A stretch of 64,000 bases of DNA from Odontesthes bonariensis (GCF_027942865.1 NC_134514.1:560618-624617); one strand, 5' to 3'; positions 22,801 through 33,603 are shown, numbered from the stretch's first letter. Numbers and translations are program-made. The notes: generated by a model from the letters alone, not told the origin.

Positions 22801-24806
22801 GAACCCGAGTTAACTCTGACCTCTGACCTTTAGAGCTGGAGCTTCCTCAGATTAAACGGTTCTGACTGAGGAACCAGAACCCCCTGATGTCACATTCTGG
22901 GTGCACGTGTGTGCGTGCACGGCGCCCCGACTCACCACTCTGACTCGGTGTCCGATGGCCTTGGCCGGCAGGTTGCTGCCGAACTTGGCGCGCACCATCC
23001 CGCTGTTCCCGTGGGCGCGGGTCACCTTCCCCCAGATCACCCGGGTCTTGTTGGGTTTCCCGCCGGGCGTCACCGTGTTCCTGCGGACAGACAGAACCGG
23101 GTCAGAACCGGGGCCTCCTGTGCGGGGGCGTGGCCTGTGCGGGGGCGCGGCCTTACTTCTTGGCCTTGTAGACGTAGGCGCAGCGCTTGCCCAGGTAGAA
23201 GTCCACCTCGTCCCGGCTGTAGCAGCCCTCCAGCTTCAGCAGCGCCGTGTGCTCGCGCTGGTTCCTCAGCCCGCGCTTGTAGCCGGTGAAGATGGCCTTA
23301 CTCCAGAGTCTGCGGCACAAACCGGGTCAGAGCGGTTCTGATCATCACTTTAACAACTCAAACCGGGTCAGAGCGGTTCTGATCATCACTTTAACAACAC
23401 AAACCGGGTCAGAGCGGTTCTGATCATCACTTAAAGGAACAGTTCTCCTCTTTAAAGGGACAGTTCGCCTCTTTAAAGGGACAGTTCGCCTCTTCTGACA
23501 TGAAGCTGTGTAACATCCCATATCAGCATCATTTCTGAACATCTTCTTACCCCCTGCTGCGTCCTGTGAGCAGAGTTCCAGCCTCGTTTTGGTGTTGATG
23601 AAGGTAGTCCGGCTAGTTGGCTGGGGTTTAAAAAATAAAGCGTCTTGCTTCTCAGAACAATATGCGTTCAACAGAGTAATACATTTGCATCACAAAATGG
23701 TTCTCCAGGAAAAAGTCAGACCTCACAATCTCCTATTTTCTCTCCCTTCGTATCACTGCCTGCTGTGCAGACTGAGCAGTCCCCTGCTCATACTAACTTT
23801 TTGAGTAAGCAGAAGTTCCCGGATGCATACTAGATTCTCCTAAATGTTGGGTATGCATCATGAGGTTACTACTCATACTCAAACTACCCAAGATGCAACG
23901 TGACGTCGCCGATCGTCATTTCCTGTCAAAACGGCAGTTTCAAGCTAGCTACAACGAGGGTAGGTTCACTTCCTGTTTTCAAAACAAAAGCACCAATTGT
24001 ATGGTAATGGCTTTCCCTATGATAAAAGGCAACGGGGATTTTATTTTGTGAAAATAACCGGAAGTGCGTTGCTCACTGCGGCTAGCTTTAGTAGCGCCGA
24101 ATTCTTGGGAACAAAATGGTAAACAGCCGGTATTTTGTCAGGTTTTCAACACGTTGGGGATCTAAACGACTACTTTCTCTCCTGAAAATGTTTCAAATGT
24201 TGCTAAAGTTTACAGAGTTTAGAGCTTAAGAGAAATCAGCTTCAGGCCGGCTGATTTCAGCTCGGGCAGGAGCCAAATGCATTGTGGGTAAACGCTCTGC
24301 ATACTGTCTGATCGATGAATATGTGGTTTGTAGTATGTGGTTTCGAACACAGCCCTGAACTAAAATAATTATGCTGTAATTGGTTACATTACAGGCTGGT
24401 CGATACTTTCCATGTGATACGAAGGGAGAGAAAATAGCACCAAGCGATTGTGAGGTCTGACTTTTTCCTGGAGAACCATTTTGTGATGCAAATGTATTAC
24501 TCTGTTGAACGCATATTGTTCTGAGAAGCAAAACGCTTTATTTTTTAAACCCCAGCCAACTAGCCGGACTACCTTCATCAGCACCAAAACGAGGCTGGAA
24601 CTCTGCTCACAGGACGCAGCAGGGGGTAAGAAGATGTTCAGAAATGATGCTGCTGATATGGGATGTTACACAGCTTCATGTCAGAAGAGGCGAACTGTCC
24701 CTTTAAAGAGGCGAACTGTCCCTTTAAACAACACACACCGGGTCAGAGCCGGTTCTGATCCACACTTTAACAACACAAACCAGGAGGCAGCTTACCTTCC
24801 AGGCAT
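19824..24806 (-). CDS. rpl35a: Ribosomal protein eL33 (RPL35A), complete
   Basis: Coding exons, 5' to 3': 24796-24806 (within exon 24796-24831), 23157-23309, 22936-23080, 19824-19847; all GT-AG and in phase, total 333 nt, 110 aa, exactly the vertebrate RPL35A length. The protein starts [18 protein letters not shown], followed by [68 protein letters not shown] and ends MLYPSRV. It is a structural component of the 60S subunit acting in cytosolic translation and large-subunit rRNA maturation. The last exon is a 24-nt micro-exon (seven codons plus stop) separated by a 3.1-kb intron packed with repeats and transposons. A 5'UTR exon with a TOP tract lies at about 25286-25251. Confidence 0.97.
19851..20614. 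repeat. 24-bp minisatellite abutting the last rpl35a splice acceptor
   Basis: About 31 units of 24 bp (plus strand GGGACCGTCAGAATAAAACA, then GGAA or GACA). The array starts at the very 3' splice site of the terminal rpl35a exon. On the transcript each unit reads CCCTTCCTGTTTTATTCTGA: a pyrimidine tract followed by a CTGAC branch-point-like motif. The real acceptor, CCTTCCTGTTTTTCAG, is the edge of the first unit. The 24-bp unit keeps frames open (19658-20248 and 19787-20628), which are artefacts. Confidence 0.95.
20788..20830. repeat. (AAT)n / (AAC)n microsatellite
   Basis: About ten AAT triplets then AAC/AAT triplets in the last intron of rpl35a. Confidence 0.9.
20950..21095. mobile_element. 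Relic related to the Harbinger-like element at 34938
   Basis: The stretch with GCTGCGCCGCCTTTTCATGG, ATACGTCATTAAGACG and GCGACGCGTCA resembles the right end of the elements at 34938 and 36200 (GCTGCGCCGTCTTTTCA, ATACGTCATTTTGACG, GACGCGTCAACC). It is diverged and its ends are unclear. Confidence 0.4.
21196..21875. mobile_element. Harbinger-like MITE with TTA target duplication
   Basis: A 680-bp insertion with inverted ends GGCTATGTACACACGTAGCC and (inverted) GGCCCCATCCACACGTAGCC, both continuing GGGTAT. The 3-bp TTA is duplicated at 21193-21195 and 21876-21878, the PIF/Harbinger pattern. No transposase is present; minus-strand frames at 21193-21602 match nothing I know. Confidence 0.85.
21915..22765 (+). 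mobile_element. Rex1/CR1-type LINE, 3' fragment with reverse transcriptase remnant
   Basis: Plus-strand translation gives reverse-transcriptase blocks [16 protein letters not shown], then [17 protein letters not shown], then [20 protein letters not shown], then after a break [20 protein letters not shown] and [11 protein letters not shown]. The FADD box is the YxDD-type active site. The right end, with GCAATAAAACGGATTCTG, is the typical short-repeat LINE tail. A 12-bp repeat (22177-22242) replaces the segment between the two RT halves. It is dead, inside an rpl35a intron. Confidence 0.85.
22177..22242. repeat. 12-bp CCAGCTGCCGGC repeat within a LINE ORF
   Basis: Five to six exact units of GCCGGCCCAGCT sit at the junction where the Rex1-like RT ORF lost sequence. 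Translated they give GPAA repeats. Confidence 0.9.
23435..24723. mobile_element. TTAA-flanked long-inverted-repeat element in rpl35a intron
   Basis: Two arms of about 300 bp (23435-23757 and 24415-24723) are near-perfect inverted repeats, for example GGAACTCTGCTCACAGGACG on the right against its complement on the left. Each end carries two or three copies of AAAGGGACAGTTCGCCTC. TTAA flanks both ends (23431-23434 and 24724-24727), as in Kolobok- or piggyBac-type elements. The insertion split a 41-bp tandem repeat (GGGTCAGAGCGGTTCTGATC) visible at 23340-23430 and again at 24738-24780. A MITE of family A lies between the arms. Confidence 0.75.
23784..24354. mobile_element. MITE family A, copy 2, nested in the TTAA element
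   Basis: It shares the family A body but its left inverted end is missing or replaced. The right end is intact (TTTCGAACACAGCC) and shows two imperfect TAGTATGTGG heptamer-like steps, an intermediate between copy 1 (single) and copy 3 (long array). Confidence 0.85.
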
Positions 24807-24831
24807 CGTCGTAGTCTTCAGGTGAGTTCAC

Positions 24832-25250
24832 CTGCACAGACAAGACACGTTAGCACCCCTGTGACGTCACTGACACGCGTTATTTACCTCCAGAACATCT
24901 GACTGAACCAGAACCCTCAGAACCTCCGGTCCAGCTCAGGGTTCGGTTCATGTGTGAGAGAGAAATCTGATGGTGATGCTGCTAGCCACCGTTAGCTCGC
25001 TGCTAGCCACCGTTAGCTTCCCCCATCCGCTCACTATGAGCTCAACTGCTAGCCACCGTTAGCTCGCTGCTAGCCACCGTTAGCTCCTCCATCCGCTCTT
25101 AATCTCCGCCATCCGAGCCTCGGCGGCGGACAGAAACCCACCGGCGGCCGGTGGACACTTTGCCCGCATCATTATGTTGTTTATCAACCACAAATGAACC
25201 GAACCAAGAGAGAAATTCTGGAGTTTTTCGTCGGACATGTTGGCACTTAC
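24832..25250. repeat. rpl35a first intron with CTGCTAGCCACCGTTAGC repeats
   Basis: Four copies of GCTAGCCACCGTTAGCT-type sequence at about 24980-25086, plus partial ATCCGCTC copies. Nothing else recognised. The open frame 25080-25346 crosses the 5'UTR exon on the same strand and is not supported as a protein. Confidence 0.6.
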
Positions 25251-25286
25251 CTGTTCTGGGTCTAGAAAGATGGAGGAAAAGGAAGG
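25251..25286 (-). promoter_or_regulatory. rpl35a 5'UTR exon with 5'-TOP tract
   Basis: Minus strand: CCTTCCTTTTCCTCC (25286-25272), a 15-nt pyrimidine run starting with C, then a short leader ending in CAG before a GTAAGT donor at 25250. TOP tracts make ribosomal-protein mRNAs respond to mTOR/LARP1. The leader joins the acceptor at 24832. Upstream DNA (25287-25350) has a CCCAGCATTCC ZNF143-like site. Confidence 0.75.
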
Positions 25287-25547
25287 CCGAACGGAATGCT
25301 GGGTAATTAGTGTAAAACAGAGGTGGCCGCGGAGCTGCCGGATCAAAATGTTTCACTCGAAATTATTAAACCGATAAACGTTGATTAAGTTTTCACCCGA
25401 GCTGCAGTTTTTGGTTTATTTAGTCAAATCCTAGTTTATGTCATTAAGGTTTTATTCTGTTATTCCATTTTTTTGGTCAAAGGGACGTTTTTAAATGTGA
25501 ATTAATTCGCGGGGAGCCGCACGATGGTCCCAACAGCAGAGTTTTTT

Positions 25548-25860
25548 TTTTTTTAATACTTTATTTAAACAGAAAGAAGTATACAACAAACAAACGGATG
25601 AGATAAAAACATATAGAAATTGTCCTTGGAGCCTTTTCATTAGTAGCCTCTGTTATTGATTTAAAATATAGTTCCATATTTTTAATAAAATGGGGAAAAC
25701 ATGGCGTTTTATTAGCAAATTTCCATTTATGAATATAAAATTTAGCAAAAAGAATAAGCAAGTTTATTATAAAAACATTTAGCATCCTTTCTGGGGGAAT
25801 CTATAGAAACAAAATAAAATATTTTCCCAGCATAAGGAAAAATTCCTTCAAATATGGTCA
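25548..25860 (-). mobile_element. L1-type LINE, 3' end of ORF2
   Basis: Minus-strand translation 25785-25561 reads LLILFAKFYIHKWKFANKTP, then HFIKNMELYFKSI, the typical C-terminal tail of fish L1 ORF2. The element ends in a T-run (A-run on its own strand) at 25543-25554. Confidence 0.7.
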
Positions 25861-26177
25861 TTAATAAACCTGCTAAACTGCCAGTGGAGATTAAACTTTC
25901 ACCAAATGGAGACATTTTTAAATCCAGGTTAAAAACATTTCTGTTCTCATGTGTCTATGCATGAAATCTGCACGATATCTTTGAACTTATCTGGACTGTT
26001 GGTGGTTTTTAAATTCATTTAAATCATTTTATTTGTTTCTCTTTATATTCTTTTATGTATTTTAATGCTTCTTCCACTCCCTGCTACAATGCTTTTATTT
26101 TATGTGAAGCACTTTGAACTGTTTGTACATGAAGTGTGCTATACAAATAAATTTGATTTGATTTGATTTGATTTGAT
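25861..26177 (+). mobile_element. L2-type LINE, 3' end
   Basis: A 3' fragment ending in the characteristic GTGCTATACAAATAAATTTG followed by (ATTTG)n at 26150-26177; a decayed ORF end (FKSRLKTFLFSCVYA) lies upstream. Confidence 0.8.
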
Positions 26178-26525
26178 AAACTCCATCCAAAACCTCCGTG
26201 TGAAAGGGGCGGAGCCTAAATAGATGCGTCACAGTTTCTGGAAGGCCATCACAGAAACTGCAATTAGTATGTATGTCTCCTTTAACCATATGGTGCGTAA
26301 ATTTCATGGATCATTTTAATGACACTTCCTGTTTACAGATAAATATTTATATAAATATATGTAAATAAATATAAATATTTATGGGGATCATCCAAACAGT
26401 TTCCCAGTGGATGTTCGGATATGACGGCTCCAATAAAATGTTCCAAATGGACGGAAACAACCTTCTGTTCCCATTCTGCTGTGGGAAACAGATTCTTCCC
26501 ACAGATGATCAGGGACAGCGAGTCA

Positions 26526-26906
26526 GGCTGCGGCTACACGGAAACGTTTTTCACTGTAAACGATACTTTTTCTTATCGTTTCGCTGTCGCGGCCACACGG
26601 AGCCGGCGTTCCCACTACCCCAAAACGATAGTTTTTGAAAACGGGTTCCAGAGTGGGAAAGTTTGAAAACGGCCTCGTTTCGTTTCCATTGTTACAGCAA
26701 AAACGTTTTTGCGTCAGCCACACGTTGACGCTGGGAGCCAATTTTAACACTTCTCTATTGTCTCACAGCGTGGCGTGACACAGCGGCGTGTGTACTGCAT
26801 CGTTTCATCGTTGTCGTCTGGACAGCAGCGCGTTTCCGTGTGGTCGCAAGAATTTTCGAACCCGTTTTCAAAAAAAACCTCGTTTCGTTTTCGTGTAGCC
26901 GTAGCC
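26526..26906. mobile_element. Harbinger-like MITE with TCA target duplication
   Basis: A 381-bp insertion with inverted ends GGCTGCGGCTACACGGAAAC and (inverted) GGCTACGGCTACACGAAAAC, flanked by TCA on both sides (26523-26525 and 26907-26909). No transposase. AACGTTTT/AAAACG motifs recur inside. Confidence 0.8.
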
Positions 26907-26909
26907 TCA

Positions 26910-27503
26910 GAGTACCAGTTTGTGTTTTTATACAACATTAAGGAGCCTGAGGGTGGAGCATCAACTGTTTTAAATCAAATATCTCTGTAAGGTGTTTGTG
27001 AGGTGAGAAGTTGTGTTTATAAATGAGCTGCTTATGGAAAGATGACTTTCACAGGAGGTTTATCAGCTTTGTAATTACAGCTTAAAATGAAGCTAAAGAA
27101 AACCTGAGAAGGTTCCAGATACAAGTTGGATTCTTAAAAAAGTGTTTCATTTAGTAAAAGTGTAATTTAGGGTAGAGAAATCCAAACACTGAAGTCTGAT
27201 TCATAATTATGCATAACAACAGTTTTTCTGATCCAAAATGAAGAATTATACGGTCATATCTTTCCTCATGTTGTTGTCTAAGGGCAGACAAGTGTATGTC
27301 AGTCGGGATATAATATAATATATAATATAATATAATATAATCCTTCAGCTTCAGTCATTAATTCTCCTTTTACAGATTAAAGCAGCCACAGCTTTAGGTT
27401 CTCTGGTTTTCTGTAGAATTGCTGTGAACTTAGAGCAGCATCTGAACTTTTGGTCTTTAGAGAATAAAAGTCCTAAATAAGAAACTTCTTGTTCCCAACA
27501 GCA
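26910..27503. other. AT-rich intergenic DNA
   Basis: No exon or element recognised except a short (TATAA)n run at 27308-27340. Confidence 0.6.
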
Positions 27504-27731
27504 GGTTCTGGTTCTGATGGGTTCTGGTGGGTTCTGATGGATTCTGGTGGGTTCTGGTGGGTTCTGATGGATTCTGGTGGGTTCTGGTGGATTCTGGTGG
27601 GTTCTGATGGATTCTGGTGGGTTCTGGTGGGTTCTGGTGGATTCTGGTGGGTTCTGATGGATTCTGGTGGGTTCTGGTGGGTTCTGGTGGATTCTGGTGG
27701 GTTCTGGTGGGTTCTGGTGGGTTCTGGTTAC
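27504..27731. repeat. 10-bp GGTTCTGGTG minisatellite
   Basis: About 23 units of GGTTCTGGTG with GATTCTGATG variants, exact 10-bp spacing. Three more units reappear at about 28323-28350 on the far side of the helicase-like relic, so that relic sits inside or beside an older, longer array. Confidence 0.93.
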
Positions 27732-27749
27732 CCAGGCTCCGCCCTCGCA

Positions 27750-28318
27750 GTGATGCAACACCTTCGGCTCTGCTACACTTACTCAGGCAAACTGCTCATT
27801 CAGGTGGATTCGAGTTCCCGAAAAAATGGGAACTCCACCCACTTTGTCGGGAAGCAATCAACTTTGAGCAGCGCCAACCAAGGCGGGTTCAAGGTAGTGA
27901 CGTGGTTGAACTGCCACTCAACCCATGGATTGTACACGGAAGCGCTTCATTCAATATCAACATGGAGCAGCATCAAGCTTTTGACACTGCTGTAGATGCT
28001 GTAATGAAAGTGTTTGACGGGAGATTTAAAAATCGAGCAAAGAACAGCCCTTGAATAATTTCTTGACAGGAAAGACGTTTTCGCCTTGCTCCCTACTGGC
28101 TTTGGTAAGAGTTTAATCTACCAGTTAGCCCCGCTGGTAGCTAAATCATACGTCAGAGGAAAGAGTGGTGTGATTGGCTTAAGCTTAGGCACAGCCTTTT
28201 CTGGCCACAACCAGTAGCAACCCGAGGGAGGCGGGTTGACCAGGCCATTTCCAATCGTATTCGTTATGGTCTTGGTCAGACCAGAATCTCGAAGAGATTT
28301 GAAAGTCTATGTTAATCA
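27750..28318 (+). pseudogene. Decayed RecQ-like helicase fragment, probably transposon-borne
   Basis: The frame starting near 27962 reads MEQHQAFDTAVDAVMKVFDG, then after a frameshift and a stop comes LLPTGFGKSLIYQLAPLVA (28085-28140), a RecQ-type Walker A region. RecQ-like genes occur in high copy in fish genomes, apparently carried by mobile DNA. Only motif I is left. The insertion is bounded on both sides by units of the 10-bp array. Confidence 0.55.
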
Positions 28319-29394
28319 GGCTAGGTTCTGGTGGGTTCTGATGGGTTCTGAAACCTGAGCTGAAAGCGTGTTTTCTCTCTGAATGACGACGTGTTTCTGA
28401 CACAATGAAACAACAAACTTTGGAGAGAAATTTAAAATATTTATTTCATGACTTAAACTCTTCAAACAGCTGTGTTCAAATCTTTTATAGTTTTCAGCAA
28501 AAAACAAGTAAAATGTGTTTGTCCCCCTTTAAAAAACGGCGGAATGTCCTTTAGAAACACGGCGTCACATGACCTGTGAGCACGGCGGGACAAAAAAAAA
28601 AAAAAAACTTGTCTCCTCGCTTCCTTATCTCACATCCTAGCCCCTCAGCGAGGATGGAGGAGGCTCCCGAACCCTCGGCTCTCTCTGATTGGCTGCTCAC
28701 GCTTCAGAAAGGTCGACACGAACAAACCGAACGAGTTCAAACCTGAGACAGAGCCCTGCGGGACGCCGGCGGCTTTAATCTGCTCGTCCTGTTTGATGCA
28801 GAATCGGAACTCTGGCAGATGCTCGTCCTTCAGCCCGACACAGCTGGACGTGACACTCCTGGTGCCATTTTTAACCGGATAGATTTGTGTGTTTCTTCTT
28901 GAAAAGTGCTCAATAAATAAAAGTAGTGTGAACAGGAGCGGTTTGTTTGTTTGGAGGCTACAGCGGGAAATAAAAAACTGAAAGAAAAAACTAAAAAAGG
29001 GTTCGGCCTCATATACAGAAAATATCTGAATATGTAAATATTTACAGGATAAATATCTGAGGGCCCGTCAGGAGGTCACATGATGCAGCCGGGTCACATG
29101 ATGCACCCGCAGCCTCCATCAGAACAACAACAGAAAACAGCTGACAGTTAACAAAAATAAGAAAATAAAAACTGTACAGAGGAACACGGCGCCCGTCTGT
29201 CTGTTGGACCCCGAACAGATTTATAAACACGAGGCGTCGGCTTCCTGTTGGGATCTGACGGAGACGTTAAAAACAGCTGAACATTTGGTCTTTGTTTGTT
29301 TCAGTCCTATCACTCCATTACCAACGGTTTTATAGTCTCACTGTTTATAAAGGCCGGCCAATCAGAGGAAAGTGGGCGTGTTTGGAGACAGGAA
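28319..29394. other. Intergenic DNA with a possible LINE relic
   Basis: No gene supported. On the minus strand near 28770-28740 the reading AAGVPQGSVSG resembles the GVPQGSVLGP block of reverse transcriptases, with HLPEFRFCIKQDEQIK before it; this may be an old LINE piece but I cannot confirm it. Confidence 0.3.
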
Positions 29395-30978
29395 GTAATT
29401 TAGCCCGTTTCAGACAGGAAGTAAGTTAGCCCGTTTCAGACGGGAAGTTAGTTAGCCCCTTTCAGACGGGAAGTAAGTTAGCCCCTTTCAGACGGGAAGT
29501 AAGTTAGCCCCTTTCAGACGGGAAGTAAGTTAGCCCCTTTCAGACGGGAAGTAAGTTAGCCCCTTTCAGACGGGAAGTAAGTTAGCCCCTTTCAGACGGG
29601 AAGTAAGTTAGCCCCTTTCAGACGGGAAGTAATTTAGCCCCTTTCAGACGGGAAGTAAGTTAGCCCCTTTCAGACGGGAAGTTAGTTAGCCCCTTTCAGA
29701 CGGGAAGTAAGTTAGCCCCTTTCAGACGGGAAGTAAGTTAGCCCCTTTCAGACGGGAAGTAATTTAGCCCCTTTCAGACGGGAAGTAATTTAGCCCCTTT
29801 CAGACGGGAAGCAAGTTAGCCCCTTTCAGACGGGAAGTTAGTTAGCCCCTTTCAGACGGGAAGTAAGTTAGCCCCTTTCAGACGGGAAGTAAGTTAGCCC
29901 CTTTCAGACGGGAAGTTAGTTAGCCCCTTTCAGACGGGAAGTAAGTTAGCCCCTTTCAGACGGGAAGTAAGTTAGCCCCTTTCAGACAGGAAGTAAGTTA
30001 GCCCCTTTCAGACGGGAAGTAAGTTAGCCCCTTTCAGACAGGAAGTAAGTTAGCCCCTTTCAGACGGGAAGTAAGTTAGCCCCTTTCAGACGGGAAGTAA
30101 GTTAGCCCCTTTCAGACGGGAAGTAAGTTAGCCCCTTTCAGACGGGAAGTAAGTTAGCCCCTTTCAGACAGGAAGTAAGTTAGCCCCTTTCAGACGGGAA
30201 GTAAGTTAGCCCCTTTCAGACGGGAAGTAAGTTAGCCCCTTTCAGACGGGAAGTAAGTTAGCCCCTTTCAGACAGGAAGTAATTTAGCCCGTTTCAGAAA
30301 GGAAGTAAGTTAGCCCCTTTCAGACGGGAAGTAATTTAGCCCCTTTCAGACGGGAAGTAAGTTAGCCCGTTTCAGACGGGAAGTAAGTTAGCCCCTTTCA
30401 GACGGGAAGTAAGTTAGCCCCTTTCAGACGGGAAGTAAGTTAGCCCCTTTCAGACGGGAAGTAAGTTAGCCCCTTTCAGACGGGAAGTAAGTTAGCCCCT
30501 TTCAGACGGGAAGTAAGTTAGCCCCTTTCAGACAGGAAGTAAGTTAGCCCGTTTCAGACGGGAAGTTAGTTAGCCCCTTTCAGACGGGAAGTAAGTTAGC
30601 CCCTTTCAGACGGGAAGTTAGTTATCCCCTTTCAGACAGGAAGTAAGTTAGCCCCTTTCAGACGGGAAGTAAGTTAGCCCCTTTCAGACGGGAAGTAAGT
30701 TAGCCCCTTTCAGACAGGAAGTAATTTAGCCCGTTTCAGACGGGAAGTAAGTTAGCCCCTTTCAGACAGGAAGTAATTTAGCCCGTTTCAGACAGGAAGT
30801 AAGTTAGCCCGTTTCAGACAGGAAGTAATTTAGCCCGTTTCAGACGGGAAGTAATTTAGCCCGTTTCAGACAGGAAGTAAGTTAGCCCGTTTCAGACAGG
30901 AAGTAATTTAGCCCGTTTCAGACAGGAAGTAAGTTAGCCCGTTTCAGACAGGAAGTAATTTAGCCCGTTTCAGACACA
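29395..30978. repeat. 26-bp minisatellite (TTAGCCCCTTTCAGACGGGA)
   Basis: About 60 units of 26 bp between rpl35a and lrch3. Variants: CCCC/CCCG, GACGG/GACAG, GTAAG/GTTAG/GTAAT. The right third is dominated by the CCCG-GACAG-GTAAT form, so variants are spatially clustered. The plus strand carries GAAGTAAGT, a strong 5' splice-site-like motif, in most units. Confidence 0.96.
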
Positions 30979-33084
30979 GGATGTGCTGCATAAACAACAT
31001 TAAAAACAAGCCTACTGGTTCTAACCCCCCCTTTTATCCCTGGAAAAGCTAAATCCTGGTTCTACTGGCTCTTTGAACCGTCCTGGTTTTTTGTTATTTG
31101 ACCTTTAAACACCAGGACGGTAACCTGAGTCCGATGACTTGAATACATAAATAAACAAATAAGAACATATCATATCTGAAATATGATCAACACCTGGATA
31201 CAAGTTAGTATGTAAACAAAGTTTGTGTTTACTATTATTAGCATTTAGCTTGTGTCAGTCAAACCAGAACAGCTACATTTGTGTTTGATACCATTAGCTT
31301 TGAGCTACATTAGCTCACCAAACACAACTTATATTTACCATCATAGACGGTTAGTTAATCTGTAAACCAACTCAACCAGTTTTAAATGTTACTTTAAAGC
31401 TAATTGGTTTAATTTAATGTATTCTAATACTGGGTGTTAGCAGAGTTAGCATAAACATTACACAAACACTGTTAACTTCACCAGTTTTTCATAGATTTAG
31501 GCTAATTACAGCTAGCTGCATTAGCCTAAATCATTTTCATAATACTTTATCATTTGTATCATTAACAGTGAGCTACCTTTGCTTTGAGTTAGTTAAGTTG
31601 GCAAACTACACCTCATTTTCTCTCACACTCTAAATTAGCATTTTCATATTACAGCTTATTTATGCTTTATGCTGATCCACCTCTCTGAATTACCACAGAA
31701 GAACAGCGGCGGCTTAACAAAACTGATCTGAGAAAACTGTTGTAGCTTTTAATTTAAATAGATTTTCAGGCTTTCAATGTTAGCTTAAAGTCCAAACCAG
31801 GAAAGTTTTATTCTAAGCTAATGTTAGCTTCATGCTACATGTAACTTCTCAGCTGCAATCAAAGTTAGTGTAATTTCTAGCTCATTAATATTAGCTATTT
31901 TTTTGTCAGTAAGCTACTTTGGTGTCTTTTGAAATAAAATAATAAGCTGCTGCTCATTAGCCTGTTAGTTGTTGTTATCGATTAGCAGCATGTCAGTGTG
32001 TTGAGAAGTGTTAGCCATTAGCAACAATAGCTTAATTTACAAAGCAACCATAATCAAGTGGTATTAGTTAGTTATAAATATTCTGATTTAGTTGTAATTT
32101 AGTGCTTTGATAAGAATACATTTCTATTGAGACTTAAAGTTGTTTTTAAATATTCTATCTTTGAATTATTTCTGTTTAACACTCGTTTAGCCAAAAATAA
32201 ATAAAGCTTAAAATGATAAAAAAAAATGTCAGTAATATCGGCAAAGGACTTATTTACAAACTAGAGAAAATAATTGTTTTATCTAAAATCAGGACAGTGA
32301 GTCAGTGAAGTATAATCAACACGATGATGTCATCAGCTGTCAAATATAAATACATTAACTTTCTTCCTGTAAAAGCTTTTTTTAATATTTTATTCTGATC
32401 TCAGAGGATTTTTACATCCTGGAGATGAAGAAAAAATAAATATGAACAAACCATCTTTTAGGAAAAAGGAAGGAAAGTGTTTTTAATATTCAAAACCATC
32501 AATATGTGCAAAAACATCCAAGTTTGAAAGCTTAACTGACTTGGTTTCAGTTTCTCAGGTGTGAAGATATCTGATCGTGGTTTATTTGCATCAGAGAAGA
32601 TGATGAACGGATGAATTCATCATAAACATCATCACCACCTGCAGCTCAGGTGTAAGGAGCAGCAAACATGCTGAGTCAGCAGCAGCTGCAGCTTCAAAAC
32701 GCTTCAAATATTTGTTCATCTAAAGGAGAAAAACTTACAAATAAAGAAGTTAAATCTGTTAAATTTGACTAGAAACACTTTATTCTTTACTTACTGTTCG
32801 TAATGATGTCAGAAAATAATAAAAAATTACCACCAATGTTCCCTGAATCTCGCATGAAAGCAGATCTGAGGTTTGGTTTGGTCTGAAAAACGGAGAAACT
32901 TTCACACCTGAGAAATAAAACCAGCGTTTTTCCGGCAGAATGTGGTCATGTGACCCGGTTGTGTTCAGCTCAGATCACGTCTCCGTCAGAACCAAAGTTT
33001 GAACTCGGCGCCGGCGGTTCTGTCACATCCAGACAACATGACTCACCTGTCACAGGTTGCTACGGAAGCCCATTTCTGCCACTT
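30979..33084. other. AT-rich intergenic DNA, no gene seen
   Basis: About 2.1 kb of AT-rich sequence with repeated short GCTAGC/TTAGCT motifs and no exon, RNA gene or transposon end I can support. It lies just past the distal lrch3 3' end. Confidence 0.6.
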
Positions 33085-33214
33085 TCAGTTCGAATGTGTC
33101 GGTAAATATACAAAGTAAAACAAAACTTTAAACTTTCCTGTGAACCAAAAGTTTAAATAAAAACATGAAATCCGGGTTTTAGACGTATTTAAAGTAAAAT
33201 CATCTCTAACGAGT

Positions 33215-33220
33215 TTTATT
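33215..33220 (-). terminator. Candidate poly(A) signal for the distal lrch3 isoform
   Basis: Minus-strand AATAAA 228 nt past the stop codon of the distal terminal exon. Confidence 0.5.
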
Positions 33221-33447
33221 TTGCTAGTTTTGGCAGACGTGGGCTTCCGTACACAACGCGGCTTCGGCACGGAGACGGTAACCGTGGCAACAGCGAAGCC
33301 TGTCCTTGTGCGGATGGGGTCGTTGCTGTTTGTTTTTATAAACATGTGATGTTGTTTGTTTACATTCCGGCTTCCTGGTGACATCACTCAGGCAGTGAAG
33401 TACAGCGAGCTGTGATTGGCTGACTGAGCGCGTGCGGTAGGCGGAGT

Positions 33448-33603
33448 CTAAATGGTGACAGAGGGTCCAGCGGGTGCAGCAGCCGTCGTCGTCGTGGCGA
33501 CAGATTGTCGGGGCGGGGCCAGCTGGAGCAGCGCGGCGACGGTCCCGGCCACCTGGGGGAGGCCTCGCTCCTCCAGGATGTGAAGAGGAAGACACAACTG
33601 ACT
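33448..33603 (-). CDS. lrch3: lrch3 distal terminal exon: soluble CH-domain ending
   Basis: Acceptor GTCTGCGCAG at 33604 with a good pyrimidine tract; phase 0. Encodes [20 protein letters not shown], then [11 protein letters not shown] and a Thr/Ala tail, 51 residues to TAG. It matches the common LRCH ending (LCLP-HILEEKGL-V-TVQALLEL) that completes the last CH helix. No membrane segment. Confidence 0.88.
   Translation of the reverse strand, partial: SQLCLPLHILEERGLPQVAGTVAALLQLAPPRQSVATTTTAAAPAGPSVTI

Noticed and set aside
25080..25356. 85-88 aa minus-strand frames over the rpl35a leader
   Set aside because: They cross the 5'UTR exon and its donor without splicing; the rpl35a reading frame starts at 24806.
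27351..28054. GFWWVLMDS / NPPEPTRIHQ repeat frames
   Set aside because: 10-bp array read through; no gene context.
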